A DNA stretch of 64,000 nt from Candidatus Villigracilis affinis (GCA_016718275.1 JADKEA010000001.1:124001-188000); one strand, 5' to 3'; shown: positions 50,434 to 59,623, numbered from the stretch's first letter. Program-made: numbers and translations. The notes: generated by a model from the sequence alone, not told the origin.

Positions 50434-51717
50434 TTACGGGAATGGTATGGGAACTTCCGTTACTTGAATGGCATCGATACCTGCACCATCATTAATGGGA
50501 CCAGGCGGCACCTCGATAACCAGGTAAATGTAAAAGCCGGGAGGCGGGTTGCTCGCAACATTATCCACATCAACCACAATACCAGTCTTTATTGGGTTTA
50601 TGCCGTAAAGGATTGTCGTAAGGATCGGAAGATTGTCATTTTCCGGAGTATAGCTGAAAATATTCGTATTATTGTCAGGGACATTATCTCCCCAATTGAA
50701 CACTTCATAATAATTGATTCCATCCATTGAAATGCTCAAAATAATGTTGTCCATGTTGATTCGATCCGGAGCAACAAACAATTCATAAAATATGAAATCG
50801 TAAGACCCATCTGCCGGGTTCCTCACTTCAATGGGCGTCGAGGTCAAGTCAATAATGACATAATTCTCATTTGGAATATAGCCCGCATTACCATCAGGCG
50901 CACCAACCACCAAATCTGGCGGCACAGCCGTTGGCGTTCCTGAAAATATTGGGGTACTTGTCGCAGTTGCCGTGAAAGTTGGGGTTGGGGTGAAAGTATT
51001 CGTTGAGGTTGCTGTGGCGGTTGCTGTAGCTGTAGCTGTTAAAGTAGCTGTTGGCGTAGCCGTAAATGTAGCAGTCGGGATTGAGGTAAAGGTCGCTGTG
51101 GCAGAAGGAGTGCGCGTTGCAGTAAATGTGGCCGTGGGCGTCGGGATAAACGTTGCGGTTCTGGTCGCCGTTGGAGTAGTGGTTCGAGTGGCGGTGCGGG
51201 TTGCGGTAAAGACACCCGTCGCGGTCCGGGTCGCAGTGGCGGTGGAAGTTCCTGATGTAGATGTTCTGATCGGCGTCCGCGTAGGTGTGCGCGTGGAAGT
51301 GGAAACCTGCACAGTGGCCGGCCTTCTCGTAAACGTGGCGGTAGGCGCATTGGTCCGCGTGGCAGTAGGGGCAACCCGCACAGTTGCGGTCGCTGTGGCA
51401 GGCGGACGTGGTGTAAATGTGGCCGACCCATTCGGCTGAACGACACCAATGGAAGAAACAATCGCTGTTCCGGTACCGGGTGTTAAATAGGATTGGTCAA
51501 CGACGGTCCCCGCTTCTGCCACCAGGGGTGCCACAGTCCTGTCCGGCCGCCTTAGGAGAAAGTTTGGGGTAATTCTCGAACGCATATCAGCTGACAAACT
51601 CCAGCTTGAAGGGAGACGAATCGCGATTTGCCCGGCGACCAACATAAAAATGAAGCCAATAGGAAGGATGATGGCAAACAGTCTGATAGTACGCCAATCA
51701 GGAGGCGGTTTGTTCAT
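50434..51717 (-). CDS. membrane-anchored protein with Thr/Ala-rich repeat stalk
   Basis: 427 residues. One transmembrane helix near residues 8-30 (RLFAIILPIGFIFMLVAGQIA) is followed by a short domain. From about 95 to 260 comes a Thr/Ala/Pro-rich stalk of repeated T-A-T-x-T units, likely extended and possibly glycosylated. The C-terminal 155 residues are a beta-rich globular domain (DLVVGAPDGNAGYIP, V-I-I-D-L, A-G-I-D-A-I-Q-V-T-E-V). It starts inside the 3' end of the kinase gene, overlapping by 20 bases, which suggests joint expression. A surface sensor or adhesin is possible; no family recognised. Confidence 0.8.
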   Translation of the reverse strand: MNKPPPDWRTIRLFAIILPIGFIFMLVAGQIAIRLPSSWSLSADMRSRITPNFLLRRPDRTVAPLVAEAGTVVDQSYLTPGTGTAIVSSIGVVQPNGSATFTPRPPATATATVRVAPTATRTNAPTATFTRRPATVQVSTSTRTPTRTPIRTSTSGTSTATATRTATGVFTATRTATRTTTPTATRTATFIPTPTATFTATRTPSATATFTSIPTATFTATPTATLTATATATATATSTNTFTPTPTFTATATSTPIFSGTPTAVPPDLVVGAPDGNAGYIPNENYVIIDLTSTPIEVRNPADGSYDFIFYELFVAPDRINMDNIILSISMDGINYYEVFNWGDNVPDNNTNIFSYTPENDNLPILTTILYGINPIKTGIVVDVDNVASNPPPGFYIYLVIEVPPGPINDGAGIDAIQVTEVPIPFP

Positions 51718-53599
51718 GAATTACCTCCTCATTTTTCTCCACAGGAGCAGGCAGGGAAACATAAAAAGTGCTACCCGGATTCGTTTGCTCATCATAGCCC
51801 GGACTCTCCACCCAAATATGACCGCCATGCGCTTCCACAATGCCGCGCGCAATGGCCAGACCAAGACCGGGTCCGCCGCCTTTGAACTTCGTCTTACCGG
51901 ATGAATGCAAGAGGACGTCACCTGTCTGGTTAAATTTCTCAAAGATCACATGATGCATGTCGGGGTTGATACCGATGCCAGTATCACGTATGGAGATTTC
52001 CACGCTGGGCTCCGCCTTATGATCCACCATCTTCCCGCTTACGGTAATGGATCCGCCATCCGGCGTAAATTTGATCGCATTCATAATGATGTGATAAAAC
52101 ACTTTTTGGAGCATATCCGGGTCGGCTGGGATGAGTGGCAGGTCGCGAAGATCGTTCACAATAAATTGAATATTTCGCTCCACCAGAGCCTTGTCGAAAC
52201 TTTTATGAACCTTCTTGATGATCAGGTCAATGCGCAGCCCGGTCTTCCTCAGGAACAGCGCATTACTATCGATGCGGGAAACATCCAGCATGCTTTCCAC
52301 AATGCTGGTCATACGCTCTGAGCCATCCAGAATTCCCTGTGCCAAAGACTTTAATTCCGGGTCGTTTCGCGCGTCCTGCTCCAGCATTTGCGAATATCCC
52401 ATGATCAGGGTAAGCGGCGTGCGCAGCTCATGCGCTGAGATTTGGATAAAGTTCGATTTGGTCTTATCGATGTTTTTCAGGATCTGATTCGCGCGCTCCA
52501 GTTGAACGGTACGTTCCTGCAAGTTTGCTGTCATACCGTCAAATGATTTGGCAAGGATACCGATCTCATCTTTCGAGATAATGCCGGTCCGCTGCTCAAG
52601 GTCACCAGCGGAAATGGCCTGCGAAGTGTTGACCAACCGATATAACGGATCAATAATCTGGCGTGAAACCCAGAAGCCGATCCCGATCACGATAAAGAAG
52701 AGCACTGCAAATTGAAATGTATAAGTGAAACGGCCTCTGTCTGCAGAATCGGTCACAAAATCCACAGGCAGGGCTACGGCAAAAACGCCCAGCTTGTTAT
52801 TCCCCACCTGTAATGGACCCCGTGCCAGGCTGAACAGACGCCTGTCAATGGAGATATTATTTCCTGTGACCACATCCGTCAGAGCCATGATCCTTTGATA
52901 ATTATCGTATGTGATCGAGATTGCCTGCAAATTCGACGGGTCCGCAACATTCAAAGTGGTGGCAATGACGCTTCCATCCACCCCATAAATGACAATATCC
53001 GCAAGAGCCGAACTTTTTAGATCCGGGAGCATGTTCTGAATGGTTGTGCCGATCACAATGACACCGGCAAATTCTCCGCTCTGAGATACTGGTATGGATG
53101 TGTAAAAATAATATTCATCATTCAGGGAATTGAGTCCCATGAAACGACGGGGATTCTCCCGTATGTTTTTACTGGTCAGAAGCTCAGTCACAAAAGACAA
53201 GCCTGCCATGCCGGAGTTTTTACTTGCCCGCTCAACGATCCCCAGTTCGTTCCTCCATAAATGAAGAACTTCATTTCCCTGTGGCGAGAAAAACACCAGG
53301 GTATCAATGCTATTCGCGCGCATCTGTATCTCTGCCTGGCTGAACAAAGTATCCGCCTTCTCACTCGCAAGCGAAGTCGCAATCCCGCTTGTGAATGAAA
53401 TGACACGCGCAGTTTCCGCCTGTTCGATCTCCTTTTTCGCAAAACCATCCGAAACCACACGCCCGGATTGGATCAACTGATTGATCAGGCGCTCACTCAA
53501 TGTCGTCGACAAAAGACGCGTGACCACATAAACCCCGATCACGGCTACGATCAAGGTCAGTATCAAATAAGGCAGAATGACTTTTAGACGTATGCTCAT
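51698..53599 (-). CDS. membrane histidine kinase with extracellular Cache-like sensor and HAMP
   Basis: About 633 residues from ATG 53599 (MSIRLKVILPYL), favoured by AAGGA upstream; a longer frame adds nine residues. Transmembrane helix 1 is at about 8-30, an extracytosolic dCache-type sensor at about 35-285, helix 2 at about 290-310, HAMP (S-R-Q-I-I-D-P-L-Y-R-L-V) at about 310-365, then a short coiled coil. HisKA has I-S-A-H-E-L-R-T-P-L-T near 390; HATPase has N-A-I-K-F-T-P-D-G-G, D-T-G-I-G-I-N and G-P-G-L-G-L-A-I. The catalytic core is close to that of the kinase at 19044. No response regulator is adjacent. Confidence 0.92.
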   Translation of the reverse strand: MSIRLKVILPYLILTLIVAVIGVYVVTRLLSTTLSERLINQLIQSGRVVSDGFAKKEIEQAETARVISFTSGIATSLASEKADTLFSQAEIQMRANSIDTLVFFSPQGNEVLHLWRNELGIVERASKNSGMAGLSFVTELLTSKNIRENPRRFMGLNSLNDEYYFYTSIPVSQSGEFAGVIVIGTTIQNMLPDLKSSALADIVIYGVDGSVIATTLNVADPSNLQAISITYDNYQRIMALTDVVTGNNISIDRRLFSLARGPLQVGNNKLGVFAVALPVDFVTDSADRGRFTYTFQFAVLFFIVIGIGFWVSRQIIDPLYRLVNTSQAISAGDLEQRTGIISKDEIGILAKSFDGMTANLQERTVQLERANQILKNIDKTKSNFIQISAHELRTPLTLIMGYSQMLEQDARNDPELKSLAQGILDGSERMTSIVESMLDVSRIDSNALFLRKTGLRIDLIIKKVHKSFDKALVERNIQFIVNDLRDLPLIPADPDMLQKVFYHIIMNAIKFTPDGGSITVSGKMVDHKAEPSVEISIRDTGIGINPDMHHVIFEKFNQTGDVLLHSSGKTKFKGGGPGLGLAIARGIVEAHGGHIWVESPGYDEQTNPGSTFYVSLPAPVEKNEEVIHEQTAS

Positions 53600-53698
53600 A
53601 AACGATTCCTTTGCACCACAGCGCAAAGGCTCAAATCATTATACAAAGTTAATCCCTAAGAAACCAGCCAATCTCAAAACTGCAAGACGACTACAATC

Positions 53699-53753
53699 AA
53701 AAAACGGGATGGTAGACCCGCATCAAACCCGACCATTAGCCTGCTCCCGTTTT
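53699..53753 (-). terminator. possible terminator of the AAC(6')-like gene
   Basis: AAAACGGGA (53701-53709) and TCCCGTTTT (53745-53753) with a 35-base loop; the minus strand ends in T-rich sequence. Weak because of the long loop. The rest of 53600-53833 holds no gene. Confidence 0.4.
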
Positions 53754-53833
53754 CTGGGGCAGTTCCCTCTATTTTACATCCTTGCACAATGATCGTACCA
53801 AGGACTTCAGTCAGGACGCCAAAGTTCCAGCCG

Positions 53834-54274
53834 TTATAACTGCTTCACAAAATGGACCAACCGTTCCACCTCGGCATATCCCAGCTTTACATGGGCGCGG
53901 ATGCTGGCTTCATTATCCAGCCAGGTATCCGAGGCCATCTCAGTGACGCCTTTCGCGCGTGCCCAATCTTCGGCGGCACGTGTCATCACACCCACCACAC
54001 TTTTTCCACGATGCTCAGGCTCAACGAACCAGCCTTCAAGATAGCCAATGGGACTGGTCTCGCAGCCTTCCGCATAATCCTTGATCCGCACCTCTGTCAG
54101 CCCGATCGGTGTATCGCCGACACATGCGAAAAAGACGGCGTAATCAGCATCGACAAGAAGTTCGTCCATGTCGAAATTCAAATATTCATCGGGCGCCTCG
54201 GGCCAGATCCCCTTGCGCATGCGAAACCATTCCGCTTTATCTTCCTGTGTGACACTTCGAATTGTAATATCCAT
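53834..54274 (-). CDS. GNAT acetyltransferase resembling aminoglycoside 6'-N-acetyltransferases
   Basis: 146 residues, the length of AAC(6') enzymes of the Ig/Ih type. Matching stretches are Y-L-E-G-W-F-V-E-P-E-H-R-G and R-A-A-E-D-W-A-R-A-K-G-V-T-E-M-A-S-D-T-W-L-D-N followed by S-I-R-A-H-V-K-L-G-Y-A-E-V-E-R-L-V-H-F. The acetyl-CoA pyrophosphate loop, normally R-G-K-G-x-G, reads R-G-K-S-V-V-G, so both loop glycines appear replaced or shifted. CoA binding may be altered. Resistance activity is not established; many chromosomal relatives have other substrates. The upstream terminator's T-run reaches its SD (GGGAGA). Confidence 0.85.
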   Translation of the reverse strand: MDITIRSVTQEDKAEWFRMRKGIWPEAPDEYLNFDMDELLVDADYAVFFACVGDTPIGLTEVRIKDYAEGCETSPIGYLEGWFVEPEHRGKSVVGVMTRAAEDWARAKGVTEMASDTWLDNEASIRAHVKLGYAEVERLVHFVKQL

Positions 54275-54286
54275 GATTCTCCCGAA

Positions 54287-54328
54287 TAAAAAAAAAGACC
54301 CTAAGAGCCTTTTCGGCCCTTAGGGTCT
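54287..54328 (-). terminator. terminator of ferritin, abutting the next gene's SD
   Basis: AGACCCTAAG (54296-54305) pairs with CTTAGGGTCT (54319-54328), with inner GCC/GGC pairing. On the minus strand nine T follow, then GGGAGA and ATG 54274. Confidence 0.85.
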
Positions 54329-54338
54329 TAAGTATAAA

Positions 54339-54833
54339 CTAATCCCCGTTGCGTTTCCCCAGACGATGATCGAGCATCAGCACGGCAGTACCGCGCTCCT
54401 CGATCAGCTTCAGATTTGCCACGATCTCGGCAGCGTTCTTTTCCTCTTCCACCTGCTCTGTAATGAACCATTGCAGCATGACCTGGGCAGGATAATCCTT
54501 CTCCTTGAGTGCCAGTTCATACAAGGCATGGATCGAAGCAGTGACTTTCGCCTCATGAGCCGCCACTTCCTCAGCGACCTCCAGCGTGGATTTCCACTCG
54601 GTCTTCGGCGCATCAATGGCTTTGAGAGTCACCTTTCCACCACGTTCCAGAATGAAATCATAGAACTTCATGGCATGCTCACGCTCTTCCGCTTCCTGTA
54701 TGCGCATCCAGCGGGCAAAGCCAGGCAGGTTCTTGTCTTCAAAATAGGCCGCCATCGAAAGGTATAAGTATGAGGAGTACAACTCCTTGTTGATCTGGTC
54801 ATTCATTGCATCTTGCATCGATTTGTTGATCAT
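54339..54833 (-). CDS. ferritin (non-haem iron storage)
   Basis: 164 residues from ATG 54833 (MINKSMQDAMNDQINKELYSSYLYLSMAAYFEDK), with SD GGAGG seven bases upstream; a frame ten residues longer lacks support. The ferroxidase-centre residues are visible: Glu in N-K-E-L-Y-S-S-Y near 17, Glu and His in E-A-E-E-R-E-H-A-M-K near 50-53, Glu in Q-W-F-I-T-E-Q-V-E-E-E near 127. It forms a 24-subunit shell oxidising and storing iron in the cytoplasm. Single gene with its own terminator. Confidence 0.95.
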   Translation of the reverse strand: MINKSMQDAMNDQINKELYSSYLYLSMAAYFEDKNLPGFARWMRIQEAEEREHAMKFYDFILERGGKVTLKAIDAPKTEWKSTLEVAEEVAAHEAKVTASIHALYELALKEKDYPAQVMLQWFITEQVEEEKNAAEIVANLKLIEERGTAVLMLDHRLGKRNGD

Positions 54834-54948
54834 ATCGTGCCTCCTTGATATGAAATTATACATTCTTTTGTGACGTTTCGAACATGCCCGAGGCGGCGAT
54901 CAGGTTTTCAGAAAACAGGATTCAGATACCCCGTCAGGGTGACACGCG

Positions 54949-55179
54949 TTATTCGTCTGACTGCGGTCTGGTCAATTGATAAAGAAACACCACAAACCCA
55001 GTCAAAAACCAAAGTCCGCCGATCAAACCGACGACCCAGCGTGGAATGCCCAGGCTGGAGAGATCGAACGGCAGAATCTCAAAATAGAGCAGTAACACTG
55101 CGCCACCTAAAAGCGAATCGATCAAACCGACGAGTAGAAGGATAAATCGTTTTTTATTTTGGGAAGATTGTTCTTCCAT
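54949..55179 (-). CDS. 76-aa two-helix membrane protein
   Basis: Two transmembrane helices (FILLLVGLIDSLLGGAVLLLY and WVVGLIGGLWFLTGFVVFLY) with polar ends. ATG 55179 has GAGG nine bases upstream. A hairpin with T-run ending the prs gene stands directly upstream. No family recognised. Confidence 0.78.
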   Translation of the reverse strand: MEEQSSQNKKRFILLLVGLIDSLLGGAVLLLYFEILPFDLSSLGIPRWVVGLIGGLWFLTGFVVFLYQLTRPQSDE

Positions 55180-55194
55180 GGTATACCTCTTTCA

Positions 55195-55229
55195 ATAAAA
55201 AGAAATCGGGTCAGGCTTGCACCTGACCC
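55195..55229 (-). terminator. terminator of prs, close to the next SD
   Basis: GGGTCAGG (55208-55215), loop CTTGCA, CCTGACCC (55222-55229); the minus strand continues GATTTCTTTTTATT, then GAAAGAGG of the next gene. Confidence 0.8.
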
Positions 55230-55257
55230 ATTCGATATCGTTATTAAATTTCAAGTA

Positions 55258-56232
55258 CTATTCGCCGTATACAAACAGGTCGCTAAGCGATTCGCGGTTG
55301 ATGTTGTGGCGAATGGCGTTGGCAAAAACGGGCGCCACAGAAAGTACGGTAAGTTTCGGGTGCATTTTTTCCGGCGCAATGTGGACGGTATCAGTGGTGA
55401 TAATCTCGGTGATCTCGGGAACTTCCGCGAGCCGCTCGAGACCGTTGTTGCTGAAGACACCATGCGTACAGATCACGCGGATATCCTTGAGACCTTCACG
55501 GATCAAAACGCGGCTCAATTCGAGAATGGAACCGCCTGTGGCGATCTCATCATCATAGATGAGCGCGCGTTCATGGCCACGCACCTGATCCCCCACCAAG
55601 CCGTTGATGATGACTTGGGTATCTGAAACGCGCTCCTTGTTCCCGGCGGCAATAGGCAGATTGAGGGTCCGTGCAAAACGTGCAGCGGTTTTGGCCTGCC
55701 CCATATCCGGTGCGACAAGGATCGATCCTTCCAGATCGGATTTCGAAAGATATTCCTTGAAAACTTTGCTGCTGCTTAGCGGGTCGGTGGGAATTCCGAA
55801 AAAGCCGTGCACCTGCGGTGAGTGGAACATGATGCTCATCACATGAGTGGCACCCGCAGTCTTCAACAAATCCGCCACAAGGCGGGCGGTGATGGAAATG
55901 CGGGGCGCATCCTTCTTATCGGAACGGCCAAAGGAATAATAAGGGATGATGGCATGGACTTCGGATGCCGCCGCGCTGCGGGCGATGTCGATCATCATCA
56001 ACAACTCCATCAAATGATCGTTGACCGGCTTTGAGAGCGATTGAACGATGTAAACACGACGATAGCGCACACTGGCGCCTAATTGGATATAAAGATTATC
56101 GTTGCTAAAACGTGAGATGTGGGTATCTTCCAGCGGCACACTCAAATGAGATGCGATCTTCCCCGCCAGTTGCGGATTTGAACTTCCGCTAAAAAAACGA
56201 ACTTCATTTGCCGGTATCAAGCTATCTGCCAT
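55258..56232 (-). CDS. prs: ribose-phosphate pyrophosphokinase
   Basis: 324 residues. It makes PRPP from ribose-5-phosphate and ATP for nucleotide, His and Trp synthesis. N-terminal F-S-G-S-S-N-P-Q-L-A, R-F-S-N-D-N, Y-Y-S-F-G-R-S-D-K-K catalytic flexible-loop region, and the PRPP-binding loop Y-D-D-E-I-A-T-G-G-S near 220. That loop departs from the common V-D-D-M-I-D-T-G-G-T (Ala for the second Asp), placing it with the divergent PRPP synthetases of Chloroflexota-like genomes (from memory). Single gene with terminator. Confidence 0.92.
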   Translation of the reverse strand: MADSLIPANEVRFFSGSSNPQLAGKIASHLSVPLEDTHISRFSNDNLYIQLGASVRYRRVYIVQSLSKPVNDHLMELLMMIDIARSAAASEVHAIIPYYSFGRSDKKDAPRISITARLVADLLKTAGATHVMSIMFHSPQVHGFFGIPTDPLSSSKVFKEYLSKSDLEGSILVAPDMGQAKTAARFARTLNLPIAAGNKERVSDTQVIINGLVGDQVRGHERALIYDDEIATGGSILELSRVLIREGLKDIRVICTHGVFSNNGLERLAEVPEITEIITTDTVHIAPEKMHPKLTVLSVAPVFANAIRHNINRESLSDLFVYGE

Positions 56233-56331
56233 TGTTCTGCCTCCATTTTAAATATTTTATTCGCACATCGATTTTAAGGGCTTCCACTTTTGCAAAGTCT
56301 AAAACGGAGACCTTGAGTCCGAACCAAAACG

Positions 56332-56598
56332 TTATTTCTTCCAAAACCGTCCTACAAGGAACGCGCCAATCATATACCAAAAAGCAAGATCCAAAACCAA
56401 ATACAACCCGTTGAATTCAGAGCAATTCTCCCCGGGGCGGCACGGTCCCCAGGAAAGAAAAAACTGCAAAGGAAAGCCCATCGGAAAAGTATCCGAGATG
56501 GTTGATATGACAAATAATCGCCACAGCCAACTAAAGGCGATAAATAAAACAAACGCAACAATGATCTTCAAAACAGTAGGTTTCAGAAAAGCTTTCAT
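56332..56598 (-). CDS. 88-aa membrane protein of unknown function
   Basis: From ATG 56598 (MKAFLKPTVLKIIVAFVLFIAFSWLW), overlapping the stop of polX by four bases (ATGA). Two to three hydrophobic helices and an external loop with two Cys (G-P-C-R-P-G-E-N-C-S) that could form a disulphide. Coupled to polX by translation, but no functional link is evident. Resembles small membrane proteins common in bacteria, no named family. Confidence 0.72.
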   Translation of the reverse strand: MKAFLKPTVLKIIVAFVLFIAFSWLWRLFVISTISDTFPMGFPLQFFLSWGPCRPGENCSEFNGLYLVLDLAFWYMIGAFLVGRFWKK

Positions 56599-58325
56599 TT
56601 CCCTCGTTTCTTCAACCAATCCAACAGCTTTTTCGTGGACCAGGTGTTGATGACATCATCTTTCGTAAGCCAGGCACGGCGCGCAGTGGCAACCCCGTAG
56701 AAAAGCATATCGAAATCTTCGGCGGAATGTGAATCGGTGTTGATGCTGATGGGGATGCCCAATTCCTTTGCGCGGCGGGCATACATATCGTCGAGGTCGA
56801 GGCGCGAGGGATGTGCGTTAATTTCCAACGCAACACCTGTCTCAGCGGCGGCATTGAGCACGGCTTCCATATCGAGGTCTGCGCCTTCGCGGTCGGGGAT
56901 CAACCGCCCCGTGGGATGACCGATGATATCCACATGCGGATTGCGGATCGCGTTGATCATGCGCTGGGTCACCTTGTCACGCGGCTGGCGCAGGCTGGTA
57001 TGCATGGATGCCAGCACAAGGTCAAGCGAAGCGAGGAATTCGTCGGGATAATCAAGCGTGCCATCCGCTTTAATTTCCACTTCGCTGGCATGTAAAATCA
57101 AAATGCTATCACCGAGTTGTTTTTGGACCTTCTTAATTTCGGCGGCCTGCTTTTTGTGATCTTCCATTTTCAAGCCACCTGTCACACCCAGGCTGGCGGA
57201 ATGGTCAGTGAATGCGATCACCTTCAACCCGTGCTTGATCGCGGCCTGCGCCATTTCGAGCATGGTTAATTTTCCATCGCTCCAATTGGAGTGCATTTGC
57301 AGATCGGCTTTGATGTCTTTCACCTGAATCAACTTCGGGAGTTTTCCCGCCTTTGCCGCCGCCACTTCACCGTGGTCTTCGCGCAATTCAGGAGGAATCC
57401 ACGGCAAGCCAAGTGTTTCGTACACCTCCTCTTCGGTGGCGCAAAAAATTTCTCCCTTGCCGTTGGTCTTCGTCAGCGAATGCTCTGAAAGTGACAGACC
57501 CTTTGCCAACGCGATCTGCCGCAACTGCACGTTGTGATCTTTCGAACCTGTCGCATATTGCAGCGCCGTGCCAAACTTTTCAGGCGCATGCACCCATACC
57601 TGCGCGCGGACTCCATCCGTAAATTCAATGGATGATTTCGTCTCGCCTTTGCCAAGCACACGACTCACACCAGGCAGATTAACGAACGCTTCCATCACAG
57701 CCGCTGAATTTGTGGATGCCACCAGAATATCCAGATCGCCGACTGTGGAACGCATCCTTCTTAAGCTGCCAGCTGGTTCTGCTGCGACGACTCCCTTCAC
57801 CTTTTTGAGAGTCTTGATGATCTCCTGCGCCAGCGGATACGCCCGCCCAAGCGGAATCCGTCCTGACCGGCGGGCAAGGGATGCGATGCCTTCCAGAATG
57901 GCTGTCTCGGATTTGGCGCCCATGCCCGGGAGGTCGCGAAGCTGTCCGTTTTTAGCGGCAGTTTCCAGTTCAGAAAGAGCGGTGATATTTAACGTCTTCC
58001 AGATAAGCGCGATCTTTTTCGGGCCAAGCCCGGGCACTTGCAGCCAATCCGCAAGGCTGGCAGGGATTTCCTCTTTGAGCTTTTCCAAAAAACCGAGTTT
58101 GCCCGTGGTGAGCAATTCGTCGATCTTTTCTGCGATGGCTTTGCCCACACCGGGGATCTCGCGCAGTTTCCCCTCTTTCCAATATTCGCTGGCTTCACGG
58201 CCAAGAGTCATTAAATTTTCAGAGGCTTTGCGATAAGCGAGAATCACATAAATAACTTCGCCTTTGATCTCACATAAATTGGCGATCAGGGTAAATGTAT
58301 CAGCAAGTTGACGATTGTTCATCAT
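56595..58325 (-). CDS. polX: PolX: family X DNA polymerase with PHP exonuclease domain
   Basis: 576 residues. The N-terminal polymerase part has helix-hairpin-helix motifs (I-P-G-V-G-K-A-I-A-E-K-I, V-P-G-L-G-P-K-K-I) and the catalytic G-D-L-D near 195. The strand that normally carries the third catalytic Asp (V-D-L-R-V-V) reads A-Q-V-W-V-H near 238, so polymerase activity is doubtful. From about 340 a PHP domain has D-L-Q-M-H-S-N-W-S-D-G, T-D-H-S, E-V-E-I, G-H-P and N-T-D-S-H, all metal ligands intact. It probably acts in base-excision repair or 3' end cleaning. SD GAGGT precedes two tandem ATG. Confidence 0.92.
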   Translation of the reverse strand: MMNNRQLADTFTLIANLCEIKGEVIYVILAYRKASENLMTLGREASEYWKEGKLREIPGVGKAIAEKIDELLTTGKLGFLEKLKEEIPASLADWLQVPGLGPKKIALIWKTLNITALSELETAAKNGQLRDLPGMGAKSETAILEGIASLARRSGRIPLGRAYPLAQEIIKTLKKVKGVVAAEPAGSLRRMRSTVGDLDILVASTNSAAVMEAFVNLPGVSRVLGKGETKSSIEFTDGVRAQVWVHAPEKFGTALQYATGSKDHNVQLRQIALAKGLSLSEHSLTKTNGKGEIFCATEEEVYETLGLPWIPPELREDHGEVAAAKAGKLPKLIQVKDIKADLQMHSNWSDGKLTMLEMAQAAIKHGLKVIAFTDHSASLGVTGGLKMEDHKKQAAEIKKVQKQLGDSILILHASEVEIKADGTLDYPDEFLASLDLVLASMHTSLRQPRDKVTQRMINAIRNPHVDIIGHPTGRLIPDREGADLDMEAVLNAAAETGVALEINAHPSRLDLDDMYARRAKELGIPISINTDSHSAEDFDMLFYGVATARRAWLTKDDVINTWSTKKLLDWLKKRGK

Positions 58326-58351
58326 GGGTCACCTCTAAGAAGATTATACGA

Positions 58352-59623
58352 TTAATTAGTTTCCACATCGGGAGCGGGCACATCGAGTGTTTTCAAATTA
58401 CGCATCTCTGGCCAGATTCTAGCAGCAATTATCACGATCAGGATCGTGCAAACCCCGCCACCCACCACGGCAATGACCGGGCCCAACAGTGCGGCGGCAA
58501 ACCCCGATTCAAAACTTCCCAGTTCATTGGAAATGCCGATGAAGATACTGTTCACACCGGAGATACGTCCGCGCATTTCATCGGGCGTGTGCGTGAGCAG
58601 CAGCGTACCGCGGATCACGACGCTGATATTATCGAGGCCGCCCAACAGCGCAAGCATCAGCACCGAAAGCAGGAACCATTTTGAAAGTCCGAAGATGATC
58701 GTGGCCGCGCCGAATCCTGCCACCGCCCAAAGCAAAGTCTTTCCCGCGTTTTTCATCGGCGGCAAATGCGCGATCGCAAAGGCCATCAACAACGCGCCAA
58801 TGGACGGTGCGGCGCGCATGATGCCCATGCCCTGCGGACCGACGTTCAAAATATCGGTCGCATAGATCGGGAGCAATGCCACAGCACCGCCGAATAGAAC
58901 GGCGAACATATCCAGTGTGATCGCGGCGAGAATCACTTTTGTATCGCGCATGAATCGAAAACCTTCCACCAGCGATGACCATGTCGCCGATTTGCGGGCG
59001 AGCGGCAATTGTTTGCCTTTGATCATGCTCAACAAAACCGTGAAAGTGACTGCGCCGACAGCGTCGAATAAATAAATATAAGTGACATTTCCAGCCAACG
59101 CCACAACGAGCCCCGCAACGGCTGGCCCCACAATGGAGGCGATATGCCATGTGCCGCTGTTCCAGGTTGCGGCGCTTGAAAAAAGATGCGCGGGCACGGT
59201 CTCAGGCACCAGCGTGGAAGATGCGGGATCATTGAACGCGCGTGAAATCCCCATGCCAAATAAACACAAGTAAACCAGCACGAGCGAGCCCTGAGTATAT
59301 GAAAGGAACGCCAGCCCCAGTGCGCACAGTCCCATGGTCAACTGTGAAAGGAACACGATTCGCCTGCGGTTATATTGATCGGCCACATGCCCCGCAGGCA
59401 GTGATAACAAGATCACCGGAACAACCTGCACCAACCCAACCAGCCCCAATGCGAATGCGCTATCCGTGCGCAGCCATAACTCCCATGCGATCGCGAAAGA
59501 AACCATTTCAGAACCGAAGGAAGTGATAAAGCGCCCCGCGAGCAGCAACCGAAAATCAAGAAAACGCAAAGCCGCATACGGGTCGCGGCGTTCCCCTGGT
59601 GTTTTATTTATTTGAGAATCCAT
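58352..59623 (-). CDS. MFS transporter, EntS-like drug/siderophore exporter family
   Basis: 423 residues from ATG 59623 (MDSQINKTPGERRDPYAALR); a longer frame to 59686 crosses the divergent promoter and lacks SD. About 12 helices. Typical family blocks are F-R-L-L-L-A-G-R-F-I-T-S-F-G-S-E-M near residue 25, A-G-H-V-A-D-Q-Y-N-R-R near 85 and F-N-D-P-A-S-S-T-L-V-P-E near 140. It ends 27 bases before polX, so the two may be co-transcribed. Substrate unknown. Confidence 0.88.
   Translation of the reverse strand: MDSQINKTPGERRDPYAALRFLDFRLLLAGRFITSFGSEMVSFAIAWELWLRTDSAFALGLVGLVQVVPVILLSLPAGHVADQYNRRRIVFLSQLTMGLCALGLAFLSYTQGSLVLVYLCLFGMGISRAFNDPASSTLVPETVPAHLFSSAATWNSGTWHIASIVGPAVAGLVVALAGNVTYIYLFDAVGAVTFTVLLSMIKGKQLPLARKSATWSSLVEGFRFMRDTKVILAAITLDMFAVLFGGAVALLPIYATDILNVGPQGMGIMRAAPSIGALLMAFAIAHLPPMKNAGKTLLWAVAGFGAATIIFGLSKWFLLSVLMLALLGGLDNISVVIRGTLLLTHTPDEMRGRISGVNSIFIGISNELGSFESGFAAALLGPVIAVVGGGVCTILIVIIAARIWPEMRNLKTLDVPAPDVETN

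Noticed and set aside
50972..51439. 155-aa Val/Ala-rich open frame on the plus strand
   Set aside because: Produced by reading the Thr/Ala repeat DNA of the minus-strand stalk protein backwards; pure V-A-V-G repeats, no start signals.
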